Shown here piece after piece: positions 41,401 to 50,503 of a DNA stretch of 64,000 bases. The stretch spans positions 1,674,001 through 1,738,000 of the forward strand of contig CM074136.1 in NCBI GenBank assembly GCA_037178625.1. Direction: 5' to 3'. A model generated the notes under the pieces. It did not search any database, had not been told where the DNA came from, and was given only the letters and a program-made list of their open reading frames with translations. This DNA comes from Skeletonema tropicum (lineage: Eukaryota; Bacillariophyta; Thalassiosirophyceae; Thalassiosirales; Thalassiosiraceae). Every line of letters starts with the position of its first letter. The first letter of the stretch is position 1. A program made the translations under genes and the position numbers.

Positions 41401-43281
41401 CCCCCCAAAAGACGAGGCCTGTTGCTGTTGTTGTTGCACAAGCTGCCTCCACGTCTCTTCTGGTAAAAATGCATTCAACTCTTCATACTGCAATTTGGCC
41501 TCACCAGGCAATTGCATCTGTTCATACGTAAACGCCAGACTTTCCTTGACCAAAAAGAAGCGACTCAAATCAAACCCACTCCCTTCATCATCTGTTGTGT
41601 CCCCCGAACTAGTAGTATTTGTGGAATGCTCTCCAGAAAATTTCCTCACAAACGCCACCCGCTTTGAATCCAATCGTCGTAATTCCTCATCATATCGTCT
41701 AACTCGATCCCCAAACCCATCAACTATGGCTCCACTCAAATTATGTAAAAATGCCTTCCATTCTTGATTTTTCAAGGGACTAATGGTAGAAGCATCTGCA
41801 TCGAGTAAAGTACCCAAAATGACGGTACGACCATTTGGAAAATCTTTGAGGAATTTGTGATGTAATTCCTTGACTTCTTTGGAGGAGTGGGCAATTGGAC
41901 CTGGTGGGTATGCTGCTGCTGCTGCTGCATTGTATTGTTGACTGTTGTTACTTCCCATTCCATCATGTGTTGAAGAGGTAGTAGTGTTGGTAGTAACAGA
42001 TGCATTATCATCCAAATTGAGATTGTTGTGTCTGTTACTGTTCTCAACAATTACTCCACCTCCCTTTTTACCAGCACGAAATCCACCAAATCCTCCTCCT
42101 CCACCACCTGTAGTACCACTTGCACCACCAGTAGAAGTCAAAACACCTCCACCTCCACCACCTGAAGCAACCGGAACAAACACAATAATATACCTCCTCC
42201 CAAAATTCCCCGCCTCACTCGATTTACCCGCCACATGTCCCAATTTCGCCAATGCTTTTTCATTTGCCGTTTTCTTTCCCTTTTCTTTTCCACCACCACC
42301 TGCGGCAGATGATGTTGGCGACGACATGGATTCCACATTGGACATGATACCACTCCCCTCAATCTGATTGACAAAGGCACGTACCGCCGGACGTACCTTG
42401 GCACGATAATGATCGATATTTTCACAACAGGCAATGTAGATGTGACAGTACGGGTTGTCGTGCCATTGTTCGGGTGTTGCAATGGGTTGTTGCTGTAATT
42501 TGAATTTGACGGGTAGTTTGGGCACTACGGATTGGTTGCTATTGGTTCGTAGGAAGAGTGGAATGTTGGATTTGGAATTGGATTTGTTTTGTAGATTGAT
42601 GGAGTGGAGAGTGGAACTGTAGAGTTGGGAGAATGTGGAGGTGAGTTTGGAATAGAGGTTTAGTTTTTGTTGTTGTTGAGCGTTGGTTTCCCAGGAGGGT
42701 GGATTGGAGTTGTTGCTGTTGGCGTCAGAGTCAGAGGGTTCTCCTCTCAGAGTTTTAATGAGACCACCACCCACGCCTACGCCTCGGGGAGGTGTATTTG
42801 GAACGAAGGCTGCCGCCGGACTGGCCTGATTGTACGTAACACCGCCGGTAGATGGAGATGTCGGATCAATGACATTGACAGTGACGCCATTTTGAGAATG
42901 CGACCAGTGCCCCAGGGCGGATAATGCCGCGAGGGTTTGAGGATCTCGGCCGGACAGTGGAGCGGCGCCAGAACTGTTGGCAATGCCCTGTGCTGTTCGG
43001 ATGAGTGTCAGTGTCTTTGAGCCTTCATCATTGCTGGACATGACGCTCTTTCGTTTGGGGCTGCTGCTACTGTTATCCGTGCTTTTTCGTCGATGAGGAC
43101 CGGCGCTGGAAGAGGATGTCGTCGCCGCATTGCCGTTGCTTGCGCCCGTTCCATCGCTGCTTTGCGAGACAAAACCAGCGGAGAGACAGATGCGCAGCAA
43201 GCTCGGTGAGGACGATGATGAGTTGCTGGTGGTGCCCTTCCCCTCGTCATCAGTAATTATATTAGCTGGAGGTGACATCAT
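38482..43281 (-). CDS. TRAPPC10: TRAPPC10/Trs130-like subunit of the TRAPPII complex
   Basis: Large subunit of TRAPPII, the exchange factor acting on Ypt31/32-Rab11 GTPases at the trans-Golgi. The protein has 1599 residues in one exon from ATG at 43281 (a second ATG follows directly). After a 250-residue Ser/Asn-rich head comes the family start NPYCHIYIACCENIDHYRAK (about residue 272). YIIVFVP follows after a Gly-rich insertion, then NQEWKAFLHNLSGAIVDGFG and the hallmark FFLVKESLAFTYEQMQLPGE with LQYEELNAFL. The middle is helical. The C-terminal third has beta-sandwich-like segments (LRFNLNINSHLPRAISVNGI; VSLHCNTPVPFFVKEWNLDL) as in Trs130. Poly-Gly and Gln runs in loops make it longer than animal TRAPPC10. 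It is divergent from the TLC gene. Confidence 0.85.
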   Translation of the reverse strand: MMSPPANIITDDEGKGTTSNSSSSSPSLLRICLSAGFVSQSSDGTGASNGNAATTSSSSAGPHRRKSTDNSSSSPKRKSVMSSNDEGSKTLTLIRTAQGIANSSGAAPLSGRDPQTLAALSALGHWSHSQNGVTVNVIDPTSPSTGGVTYNQASPAAAFVPNTPPRGVGVGGGLIKTLRGEPSDSDANSNNSNPPSWETNAQQQQKLNLYSKLTSTFSQLYSSTLHSINLQNKSNSKSNIPLFLRTNSNQSVVPKLPVKFKLQQQPIATPEQWHDNPYCHIYIACCENIDHYRAKVRPAVRAFVNQIEGSGIMSNVESMSSPTSSAAGGGGKEKGKKTANEKALAKLGHVAGKSSEAGNFGRRYIIVFVPVASGGGGGGVLTSTGGASGTTGGGGGGFGGFRAGKKGGGVIVENSNRHNNLNLDDNASVTTNTTTSSTHDGMGSNNSQQYNAAAAAAYPPGPIAHSSKEVKELHHKFLKDFPNGRTVILGTLLDADASTISPLKNQEWKAFLHNLSGAIVDGFGDRVRRYDEELRRLDSKRVAFVRKFSGEHSTNTTSSGDTTDDEGSGFDLSRFFLVKESLAFTYEQMQLPGEAKLQYEELNAFLPEETWRQLVQQQQQQASSFGGEDENGGGGGMNNNIARMSPSDLAIAGDWEQFRKLIKLSGRDLRGVSNFVPQYMYSREVRLLFQMGSPVDVLTRSKEFLVKEYRSKLLDVAADFGQRWKKEIERIGMTNSSEKLLEAQSIMKQDRLKREAEIEAWALSSCWDVKCAAEHYFTLSPPQVTSEDGKEEDDTSMSAAALTVEGQDAARCVAELLEFAILRLIRLGDLALGEEKVNPIRRATSERPADTLKPWVPWKELRKQRGSKSPERKTNNSEAWAIDLSSDVSSWVRYAFSNSSTYEDTYLELAKAAVCINRRAGRFRFASRLEDNRAEVLISRGEYNLAADVLSNNVGACARDQWNRAHYWRIFRLACCQRVSGDVLAYLETLTQSFNPRLSSVAPKKTASLFQNDLEDLITDASVAEPRWGAFPFLETELSIESETAGKTSQPLPFLRRKLSKYLTYVGDELRFNLNINSHLPRAISVNGIRLYLVTLASYEQVYQRNGTVSEEDAFRILSIDAPITIEPGKNKFSFSWQPMSYNVYVLATVEIQWKEASFFYDSALLRKPLVGLDIQPSEPTQTIELNPLFLIPGHVQNVRLVFHSGSDIITGGAVTLICSEGLQVVPPKTDQSKLEEAWRDECVIPLGACEPGKKIVITTLVKSTSSRSEYDADNVQEMMAKVETSYRHLSYNNVMEKGEEPDSNPMKTLLEAMVTTLDRPALAVDGSEAFIFDEDRVLVNVSLHCNTPVPFFVKEWNLDLPPPLVVEEDGDLNKGMFQHAIPEGEMLLFGFKCLRADDSDGHSNERPILRVVLQDDFGKTFLQVLPLNLDDIYKQLRKEDEYAELHNATAELVCSVKEGSVGHPVPFVYNLNLQSLISPKARRSNMSVSVASEGPRPTVLYNIISKGSDWIVSGKVQGLIDSKRSDIVSIPFRGIPTRSGLLRHFPEIIIEYLPITTLSGSTSQTPPITVLTKTPERFKSLAFTNSLSLAVPQDLEEF

Positions 43282-43684
43282 CTTAAACTAGGTGGGCCGT
43301 TTAGAAAGGCACGGCCGACATGGTTCTTCGATTTTTTAGATTTTCGGAAAGATGATACTCCTGTGATTGAGGTCTCTATTATTGAGGAGTCTCAAATAAA
43401 CAATGAGACACCCATCTAGAACACCAGACACTGCATGCGAATTGTGACTTGTGTATGAGAGACTCCGACTTCAACTGCAACTGCCTCCGAACCATCCGTT
43501 AGTACCAACGCACGAACGTCAACGATGCCGTTACCCGTTACGTGTTTAACAGCGCGGCGCAGCGCGAAGGTGCGTCTGAGAGCAACGAGCAATGCAAAAT
43601 GCAACGCAATAGCAAAAGCTCCTCTTCTGTTTTGGTATTGTAGGAGTAGCAGATAGCTGATGATATCCATGAATCGATGAAACA
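43282..43684. promoter_or_regulatory. Divergent TRAPPC10/TLC-protein intergenic region
   Basis: 403 bases between two outward-facing starts must hold both promoters. A local GC-rich part (GCGCGGCGCAGCGCGAAGG, about 43552-43570) stands out from the AT-richer flanks. Nothing else is identifiable. Confidence 0.4.
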
Positions 43685-44491
43685 ATGAGCTTTTTTCAGG
43701 CACCACCACCATCCTTCCTCTACGGAGCAGGTGGCGGCATCGTCATCTACCGCCTCAGCCGTTACCTCTCCAAGGCAATCTTACCGATGTGCCCATCTTC
43801 CTTTCAACAAAAAGTTGCCGATCTAAACTTTGCAAATCTCCACAAATATCATTCATTAATGCCTTCAACTGTTCATGCGGTCATACAAATCGTCGGGACG
43901 TTCAATAGGGTGTTCTATGGTGATAAAGATGTGCTAACATTTGACGATCGGCTGGTTGTGCCGTATGGTATCACTAAACTTGGTCCATGCTTTTACATGG
44001 GGTTCTTTGTGGGGTATCTCCTCACCGACACTGCAAGTTCACCATCCTTGAAAGTCTTGGGACTTCCCTACGCAATACATCATATTTCTGCTTCCATGTG
44101 TTGGACGTTCTGTGCAAGTAATCGAATCATGCAACATTTGGCGAGTTTTCTTCAATTCAATGAATTATCTACCGTCATGATGAATATACGTCAAGTACTT
44201 CTTACGGCAGGGTACAAAACCTCGGATGGTATCGTGGTGGTTGTAAGCTTGTCATTCTTTGCCTTGTTTGCGGCAGTTCGTGTCTTTCCTCTGCCGTTTT
44301 TGGTGTACGAGTGGATAACTCATCAGTTTGTTTCAGTACGGAATGAGGTAGGTTGGGGAGGTGCCGGCTTGCTATCGCTATTCTTGGCGACGAATGTTAT
44401 GTTGCAGGGGTCATGGTTTGCGATGATGGTTAGCAAATTGATTGGGATGTTTTCTAAGACCGACGAGAAATCAAAGGGTAAAGAGAAATGA
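43685..44491 (+). CDS. TLC (TRAM-LAG1-CLN8) domain membrane protein
   Basis: Multi-pass membrane protein of 268 residues, resembling the TLCD/TMEM56 branch of TLC proteins that act on or transport lipids. Hydrophobic segments occur at about residues 8-24, 60-76, 98-118, 125-145, 180-200 and 225-250. The conserved histidine pair and surroundings are seen in LPYAIHHISASMCWTFCAS (a 'HH' TLC signature), followed by an acidic 'FNELST' segment where family members have a conserved 'E-ST'. A basic tail (KTDEKSKGKEK) ends in the cytosol and could act in ER retention. It is a single exon. The catalytic status is unknown; it lacks the Lag1 ceramide-synthase motif. Confidence 0.75.
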   Translation: MSFFQAPPPSFLYGAGGGIVIYRLSRYLSKAILPMCPSSFQQKVADLNFANLHKYHSLMPSTVHAVIQIVGTFNRVFYGDKDVLTFDDRLVVPYGITKLGPCFYMGFFVGYLLTDTASSPSLKVLGLPYAIHHISASMCWTFCASNRIMQHLASFLQFNELSTVMMNIRQVLLTAGYKTSDGIVVVVSLSFFALFAAVRVFPLPFLVYEWITHQFVSVRNEVGWGGAGLLSLFLATNVMLQGSWFAMMVSKLIGMFSKTDEKSKGKEK

Positions 44492-44552
44492 ATACAAATA
44501 TCAAATGTATAGGTAGACGGGTCGATTGAAAGAGTAGATTATTCTTGTTACT

Positions 44553-46061
44553 CTAATTGCAATTGAGAAAGTATGAGTGTAAATTTGTCTCGGAAGAAAC
44601 AATCACACGACCGCCAGATAAAGCAGTGTGTTCTCCAAAGTGCTTGATGCCATCTGGGGCCATTATTCTGGCAGTCTCGATCCATTGGTCATCAACCAGG
44701 GTGAAGAGGAACACGGACCCCTTTCGTGCTTCGTATGTCGAAATTATCACATTGTCACCATCAACTTTGAGCTGTGTATCGCCTCCACCAAAGTATTTGA
44801 TTGATTGATCAGAAGGAGTTATAATCTGCCGTTCAATGTATCTACCGGTGCTCGAATCTTTTGTGTAATACCGCACTGAACCGACCGAATCATTGTCCAA
44901 AGGGCATCCAACAAGCAGGCCATTCTCGCCTACAAGAGCGATGCTATACCCAAAACCAAAATCACTCCCACTTCCACACTCTTCTCTGACAGTTGGATTA
45001 CCCATTTGCACCCAAGGTAATGATGAATAATACATTTCGAATAATTGAACTGCTCCTTGATATGCCACTGCGATTCGATCTCCCTTTACTGCGACGACTC
45101 TACCAAATCTATCCATACCTAAACCACTCAAGAATGCCTGCCTCAACACCCACGTCGTCCCATTATTTTGACGATGGTATACATATACAGAACCTGCATC
45201 ATTGAGCACATCTTCTGAAGCACCCACAACCATAACATCTCCATCGACATCCACTGAAAACCCAAACGTGGATTTGCAGCTATTATCAAATGCTGTCTCT
45301 TCACAGCCGTGACCGTGAGGATGGCGGAAAACTGTTTCATTCCAAGCGTCAGTCTTGTTTGCTTCTATTTCAAACATATGTACACCGCCTTGATCCACGC
45401 CCAGTACTGCAACATCATCCGATACTGCAACGGGACCATAGCTAAAGTCAACATACCTGTCAGATACTGCTTCAAGTGTCTGATTATGTAGAGATAGAAA
45501 CCTGACTCGGTTGAAATGATTCAATGCTATGATACCCACCCCTCCATCTAATGCAACAGAGCAAGAGAGACATTCGTCAGTAAGAGCTCCATCATCTCTC
45601 ACTATGCAATTATAAGTTGGCTGTTGTGTCGGCGGAGATGTAATGCGAGTTGCTGGTTCGTTTCTATTCTCGATCCCAAACACTATGCCAAGGGAATAAC
45701 TAACTATGCCAAGAGCAAGTGCTGCTGCGGCAATAAACAAGAGTGCAGCTCCAATGACTCCTTTATACTGAGACCATCTTGTAGCTTCTTCGTCACCTTG
45801 CTCAGATGTGTCGCGCCTCATTTCATCAACAAGCTCATCACTAGGATGGTTACTAGTGCCGATAAGGTTTTCCTCCTTTACGTCGGCTTGAATGTCGAGA
45901 GCTTCAGATGATCCCTCAGATGCGTTCCTCTCTCTCAGCTTCAGCTCCTTCACATCTTTGGTACCAGCTTCTATTCCATCTAATGCTACTGCTGAGGCTT
46001 CATCCTCCCCTATTTTATGCCGATCACTCTTTGTCATGGGAGTTGTTGTTTGCTTCATCAT
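44553..46061 (-). CDS. Single-pass membrane protein with FG-GAP-like beta-propeller ectodomain
   Basis: 502 residues. A charged cytoplasmic N-terminus (about 1-100) precedes one membrane helix GVIGAALLFIAAAALALGIV (about 101-130), then a large luminal or extracellular part. The latter has repeated beta-blade motifs: FGFSVDVDGDVMVVGASEDV, DAGSVYVYHR, MDRFGRVVAVKGDRIAVAY, FGFGYSIALVGENGLLVGCP, VGSVRYY, GSVFLFTLVDDQWIETARI. These resemble FG-GAP or WD-like blades, of which about 6-7 are expected. The segment NCIVRDDGALTDECLSC after the helix may form disulfides. Type II topology is inferred. Such proteins form large families in diatoms, with ligand unknown. A decayed partial copy lies at 47805..48420. 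Confidence 0.7.
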   Translation of the reverse strand: MMKQTTTPMTKSDRHKIGEDEASAVALDGIEAGTKDVKELKLRERNASEGSSEALDIQADVKEENLIGTSNHPSDELVDEMRRDTSEQGDEEATRWSQYKGVIGAALLFIAAAALALGIVSYSLGIVFGIENRNEPATRITSPPTQQPTYNCIVRDDGALTDECLSCSVALDGGVGIIALNHFNRVRFLSLHNQTLEAVSDRYVDFSYGPVAVSDDVAVLGVDQGGVHMFEIEANKTDAWNETVFRHPHGHGCEETAFDNSCKSTFGFSVDVDGDVMVVGASEDVLNDAGSVYVYHRQNNGTTWVLRQAFLSGLGMDRFGRVVAVKGDRIAVAYQGAVQLFEMYYSSLPWVQMGNPTVREECGSGSDFGFGYSIALVGENGLLVGCPLDNDSVGSVRYYTKDSSTGRYIERQIITPSDQSIKYFGGGDTQLKVDGDNVIISTYEARKGSVFLFTLVDDQWIETARIMAPDGIKHFGEHTALSGGRVIVSSETNLHSYFLNCN

Positions 46062-46352
46062 ATATTACTCCTAATTGTGAGTAGGGGAAGACGAAAAAGT
46101 TACATGCGATGCATGATGAGGAATGAAGAAAGCTGAATGAGAATCCTAAGACAATGTACTAATTCCTCCGCAAGTAGGATGTGCAGATCCAAGCAGCGAA
46201 GTATTGGCGAAGATACACCAGTGTAAAAGTTCAAATTCAAAAAATTTGAAAATGAAATCAATGCAATGCGATGACACAAGTTGTGCTAACGGAATATTGT
46301 ACATTGATGCTGCATCGATCACCTCTCTACCTGTACAAGAGACTGCCAAACA

Positions 46353-47687
46353 ATGTCAATGCTATCCAACTTGACCTCTTCAGATATCAGCTTTCTCAGT
46401 CTTATAGGGGGGCTACAACCACCCAAGAAGAAAAAAGCAAAAAAAGCCAAAAAGAAGTATAACAACTGGTTTGAAAAACTCACCTTGACCGAACTAAAAA
46501 GTCTATGTCGTGCCTCCAAATTGCCCGTCTCTGGTACCAAAGACGAGCTATGTATTCGTTTATGCAATGGTGAACTATCGAGCGACTACGCGTATGAGTA
46601 TGCACCCGAGCGTTTCAGCCGGGCTCGGTTTGAGGCGGAGATGCCGGGGTATGGTAGCTGTGATGAGTTATTTGGTGCCAGGGCAGCGTCATTACCTCCA
46701 GCCCAGCAAGGATCGAAGCGTAATACGGCTTATACCAACCAGGAATTGAAAGATATGTGCAAATCGGCTGGATTGATCGTCTCTGGAAAACGGTATGACT
46801 TGGTCTTGCGTCTTCTACAGAATAAGTCCGGAGTAGGAGGGGCTCCCAAACGGGCAGCAGGCACTATCGATCAAGAGACTGGCGCCTTCCAACCGAAGAA
46901 GCGTGCTAAATCAATGAAACCACCCAACGTGGAGAAACTTCGAGAGCGTATTTTCAAAAAGTGCTTCCCACCAGATGAAGTGAAGCGCAAGTGGTCAAAT
47001 AACAAGTACAAATACCATCCATCCGATTGTATGACCTACATGAGTAATATTATTGAGAAGGAGATCTTTGAGAAGGAGTTGTTCGAACGTGGCGAAGAGG
47101 AATGTGCTTGGGAGTTGATTAATGTCATTCTCAACATCATTACAGTTGGAAATGAAGCGCGTAGGAAGGAATGGGCGGCGGAACAAGCTGGAAGTGGAAG
47201 TCGATATGTATTTATGATTGGAGGGACTGATTTTGAGCTGAATAGATGCAGCGATAATCTCAAGTTTACGTTTCTACCCCAGCTTGTGAAAGCGATGAAA
47301 GCTACCAGCAAGAAGACTCTCGTGGCTGACCTTAGTGGCAAGTTTCTTTGGGCGTTTCAGTCGCAAAAGCTGGCGGAAATTCCTGATTGGGATGAATACG
47401 ACATCAATGATCGTCCGGATGACTGGCGAACACCTAGGAAGTATGGATCTTTCAAGGAGACTCTGAATGAGTTTGTGCCACGCAAGGGAGAATCTTCCAC
47501 CGAGGAGAGCGATGATGATGAAGAGGAGGAGGAACCGCAGTTGCGTTTTTTCTCCGTAACAAAGATCAGCGGGGAACCAGAGAAAACGCAAGAACTGACT
47601 TATAGTGATTCTGCTGGTTTTCAGCCTGTAACCTCTAAGCAACAAGAGGATGATGTGTCGAGCGGTGATAAGAAATTTACTCTTTGA
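46353..47687 (+). CDS. Double SAP-domain protein, probably nuclear
   Basis: 444 residues in one exon. A Lys-rich stretch (PKKKKAKKAKKKYNNW, about 23-39) precedes a first SAP motif (about 40-73: LTLTELKSLCRASKLPVSGT followed by KDELCIRLCNG). A second SAP motif follows (about 125-158: YTNQELKDMCKSAGLIVSGK followed by RYDLVLRLL). SAP motifs bind AT-rich DNA or RNA in chromatin and RNA-processing proteins. The rest (about 190-390) is a conserved-looking helical domain with no name known to me (KCFPPDEVKRKWSNNKYKYH; ECAWELINVILNIITVGNEA). An acidic tail follows (STEESDDDEEEEEPQ). It is divergent from the membrane protein gene, 291 bases apart. Confidence 0.75.
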   Translation: MSMLSNLTSSDISFLSLIGGLQPPKKKKAKKAKKKYNNWFEKLTLTELKSLCRASKLPVSGTKDELCIRLCNGELSSDYAYEYAPERFSRARFEAEMPGYGSCDELFGARAASLPPAQQGSKRNTAYTNQELKDMCKSAGLIVSGKRYDLVLRLLQNKSGVGGAPKRAAGTIDQETGAFQPKKRAKSMKPPNVEKLRERIFKKCFPPDEVKRKWSNNKYKYHPSDCMTYMSNIIEKEIFEKELFERGEEECAWELINVILNIITVGNEARRKEWAAEQAGSGSRYVFMIGGTDFELNRCSDNLKFTFLPQLVKAMKATSKKTLVADLSGKFLWAFQSQKLAEIPDWDEYDINDRPDDWRTPRKYGSFKETLNEFVPRKGESSTEESDDDEEEEEPQLRFFSVTKISGEPEKTQELTYSDSAGFQPVTSKQQEDDVSSGDKKFTL

Positions 47688-47804
47688 TTTGATCTAGAGA
47701 GATCAGTGCGTGAGGGAAGTAGAAATGAAATCAAAATATATGGTAATCGTTAAATAGTGAAGTTGAAGTTTTCTGAGTTATTAGTTGGTTGTGCTGTGTA
47801 ACAG

Positions 47805-48420
47805 AGATGTAACGCCAGTTGGTGGCTCATTTCTATTCTTGATCCCAACCACTATGCCAAGAGGATTGTTGCTGTGACATAGGAGTAATAAATACGAGTC
47901 CAGCTCCAATGATTCTTTTATACTGAGTCCATCGTGTAGAAGACACCTACACCTATCCCATACTTATTCGCACCTTTTCACTTATCAGCAAGCACATCAT
48001 TGGGACTTGGGACGGTTATTAGAGCATTTAATCGAGAATTGAGGTTGAGAGTTAAGCTACAGATGAATACAAAGTTAATCTAAATGGGTTCATCTCTCTT
48101 TAAGCTCTTAACATGTTGGTACCAGCTTCTATTCCATCTAAAGCTATGGTACTGTCGAGGCTCGATCTTCCTCTTACTTTCGTATGCCAATCGCTCTTTG
48201 TCATCAATGCTGTTTGCTTCACCAGAAAGTAGGTCAGATGCGACCAGAGGCAGGCTCTAGAGAAGGGATGGAGGGCCCGAAGCTGAAGAATCTGAGAGGT
48301 AATGAGAATCCTGAAGACATAAACATAAGAATTCCTACGCAAGTAGGATGCAGAGATCCATAAAAAGGAGAAGAAACAATTATTGTACATAGGATGAAAC
48401 TTCTGGCCAGTAGCCATCCA
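47805..48420 (-). pseudogene. Decayed partial copy of the propeller membrane protein gene
   Basis: Matches the 5' flank, cytoplasmic tail and membrane-helix part of 44553..46061. Shared pieces include ALDGIEAGT, MTKSD, GGTACCAGCTTCTATTCCAT, CAGCTCCAATGA and the upstream CGCAAGTAGGATG. Frameshifts and stops break the frame, and the ectodomain is absent. The double-SAP gene lies between the parent and this copy. Confidence 0.85.
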
Positions 48421-48454
48421 TCACCACACTGCCAACAACCTTAAGCACTCCAGA

Positions 48455-49426
48455 ATGAGCGACATAATGCCATCAGCAGCAGCCACTAGCAATGATAAAG
48501 GTGGAGCCGGAAAATCCGGCGGAGCGGCCCCGCTTCATCGTAGTACGACGGAAGAAGAAGAGACGACGGCGCTTCCAGCCATGCCCAAACGAAAACGCTC
48601 CAAGGTCTCCTTCTCTGAAGAAGTCATCTCCAAAGATGGCAACGGCAACGGAAACAAAATTCTCGTCGAAGAAGAGCACGGCGTCTTTTTATCACTGCTG
48701 GGCCAGAAACGAGTTGTGTCCAGCACGGAAAGCAGCGATGACGAAAAGGGTTCAGTTGAAGTTGCTGACAGAATTGCAACAATCTCATTCGGAGACGATG
48801 ATGACCTCCTGAAACAGAAATTGGCGTACAGTGAGAAGCAAGATGGAAACATCATTCAATCTACCAAAAGTGCCGCCTCTACAGAAACGAAACAAGGAAA
48901 CTTGCGTACTGAATATGACAACTTGGTTGTAAAAATTGGTCTGTTGAAGATTGGACATCGCTATCGAATGATTGTCCCTATACCCAAACATTGGGAACAA
49001 GGCGTTGGACATGATCGTGAACAACAAGAAGAGAAGCATACACATCACAGTGATGAGGTGAAAATAATTGAAGATTCCCTAGATGATGACTTGAGAAGTG
49101 AAATCGAAACAGAATATTCAAACTCTGCCGATGATGGTTCATCTAGCACTCCATCGACAGCATTATGTCATCACTATTTGAACATTACTCTATCGGCAAA
49201 ACGGAGGGGACCCTATCGAGGCAGAATTGTCTTGGAGTTGACCCGACATCCTATTGATACATCTTCTAGTGAAACAAAGCAAAAGTGCATCATGTCTGTA
49301 CAAGTGGATGCTACCATAATGGGACAAGATATGGGAACACCGAAACTTCGAAATGGTGTCACTTGCTTGGGTAAGATTGTTGGATATGATTCTGACGATG
49401 AGACAGAGTGGCAAGGGTTCGACTGA
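48455..49426 (+). CDS. C20orf27: C20orf27/ADISSP-like (UPF0687) protein
   Basis: 323 residues in one exon. The C-terminal ends match the animal C20orf27 family well: NLVVKIGLLKIGHRYRMIVP (family text close to FLVKVGFLKILHRYEITF), and at the end GTPKLRNGVTCLGKIVGYDS then DDETEWQGFD (family ends in a similar SDWHGFD). KVSFSEEV in the N-terminus is a possible PP1-docking RVxF motif; KVSF fits the consensus. Two low-complexity acidic inserts, before the core and between the conserved blocks, make it about twice the animal length. The animal protein has been linked to PP1 and to adipose signalling; here the role is unknown, probably a PP1-associated beta-sandwich protein. Confidence 0.75.
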   Translation: MSDIMPSAAATSNDKGGAGKSGGAAPLHRSTTEEEETTALPAMPKRKRSKVSFSEEVISKDGNGNGNKILVEEEHGVFLSLLGQKRVVSSTESSDDEKGSVEVADRIATISFGDDDDLLKQKLAYSEKQDGNIIQSTKSAASTETKQGNLRTEYDNLVVKIGLLKIGHRYRMIVPIPKHWEQGVGHDREQQEEKHTHHSDEVKIIEDSLDDDLRSEIETEYSNSADDGSSSTPSTALCHHYLNITLSAKRRGPYRGRIVLELTRHPIDTSSSETKQKCIMSVQVDATIMGQDMGTPKLRNGVTCLGKIVGYDSDDETEWQGFD

Positions 49427-49607
49427 ATGTGTTAAAAGTGAAGTGATAAAAGAAGCAGCCCTTGTTTCTCACACTATTATTGTTCATGGAAGATGACGTT
49501 AGGTTACTGGATTATGCAATACTATGGCACAAGACTGAGATGCAGAAGTACCATAACCTCGAAAGCACAACTTTTTCAGACTTCTTTGCTTCGAAATTCA
49601 CAATGAA

Positions 49608-50102
49608 TCACTGCATCCGTTGCAAGAACGTTGGAGGCAAAGCCACCTGGATAATTTTAATCCAAACTTTTTGTGTCATCATAGAGGTAGGACGGGCCAA
49701 TATGTCCACATTGCCTTTAAAGTATCTGCGCATTCTGGCTTCTTCTTTGTCGGTGACTTCATACCAATTGAAGAACCCAATCAATGTGACACCATTGGTG
49801 TAGTGGATGTGAATACCATGTGGAAGTTCTGCTCCTTCTGGAAATAGCCTGTAGCCTTGTTTGATTAGGTCGATTTGCAGGCCGTTGACACGAACGATCA
49901 GGTGCCAGAACAAATCTACGCGAACCTTCATGGCCATCTTCATGACATACCTATTAGACTTTTCATCCCAGAACGCATCCTGAAAAGGCATACTCAGAGT
50001 TCTTACATTCCTGAGCCCTACTGAAAAGCTAATATCGACACTTGCCTGATAACACTTCGAGCACAGTGGATGCTGCGTACACAATCCGCACAAACTCCTC
50101 AT
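49608..50102 (-). CDS. Hypothetical Cys-rich protein
   Basis: About 164 residues from the ATG at 50102; the frame is open further upstream to about 50234 without an ATG, so it may be the last exon of a longer gene. CGLCTQHPLCSKC near the start (C-x2-C-x5-C-x2-C) could bind zinc. The rest is mixed alpha/beta (GYRLFPEGAELPHGIHIHYT; NGVTLIGFFNWYEVTDKEEA) with no known domain. It converges on the C20orf27-like gene. Confidence 0.4.
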   Translation of the reverse strand: MRSLCGLCTQHPLCSKCYQASVDISFSVGLRNVRTLSMPFQDAFWDEKSNRYVMKMAMKVRVDLFWHLIVRVNGLQIDLIKQGYRLFPEGAELPHGIHIHYTNGVTLIGFFNWYEVTDKEEARMRRYFKGNVDILARPTSMMTQKVWIKIIQVALPPTFLQRMQ

Positions 50103-50503
50103 CGTAGAGAAAATGGTTGGGCATTCTTTGCCACCAATAGGCCAGATTTCCAAAATTCTCCTTTCCTGTGATCGAGATTTAGGCCGAAAGCAAGCTGAGA
50201 CTGGACACAGAGTACTAAGGACACTCGCTCGCTAAATGATCAGAGGTGATAAGATGCAGTCTTCTCTATGTATATCTCCATCCTCTCTTGAGCACCGCGT
50301 AAGGAAGAGGCCTCTTCATTATATGGAGTAGATATCCTTTAAGCCAAGTAGACACAAAACAAATATATTATTAACATCAACTGTTGGAACTAAATAGATT
50401 TAGTGCGGTATGCTTATGATACCAACTGGTATTCAGCATTCAATCGACTTGATCGTTGGAACAAAACAAAAAACACGGAACTGATGGGATGTTTCAACAC
50501 GAG
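50103..50503. other. Gene-free spacer
   Basis: No coding or RNA gene is recognised apart from the possible 5' extension of the preceding frame. It contains the 3' flank of the HMG-box gene. Confidence 0.3.

Noticed and set aside
42138..42482. Alternative frames within TRAPPC10
   Set aside because: The 1599-codon frame is continuous and carries the family motifs; these are shadows.
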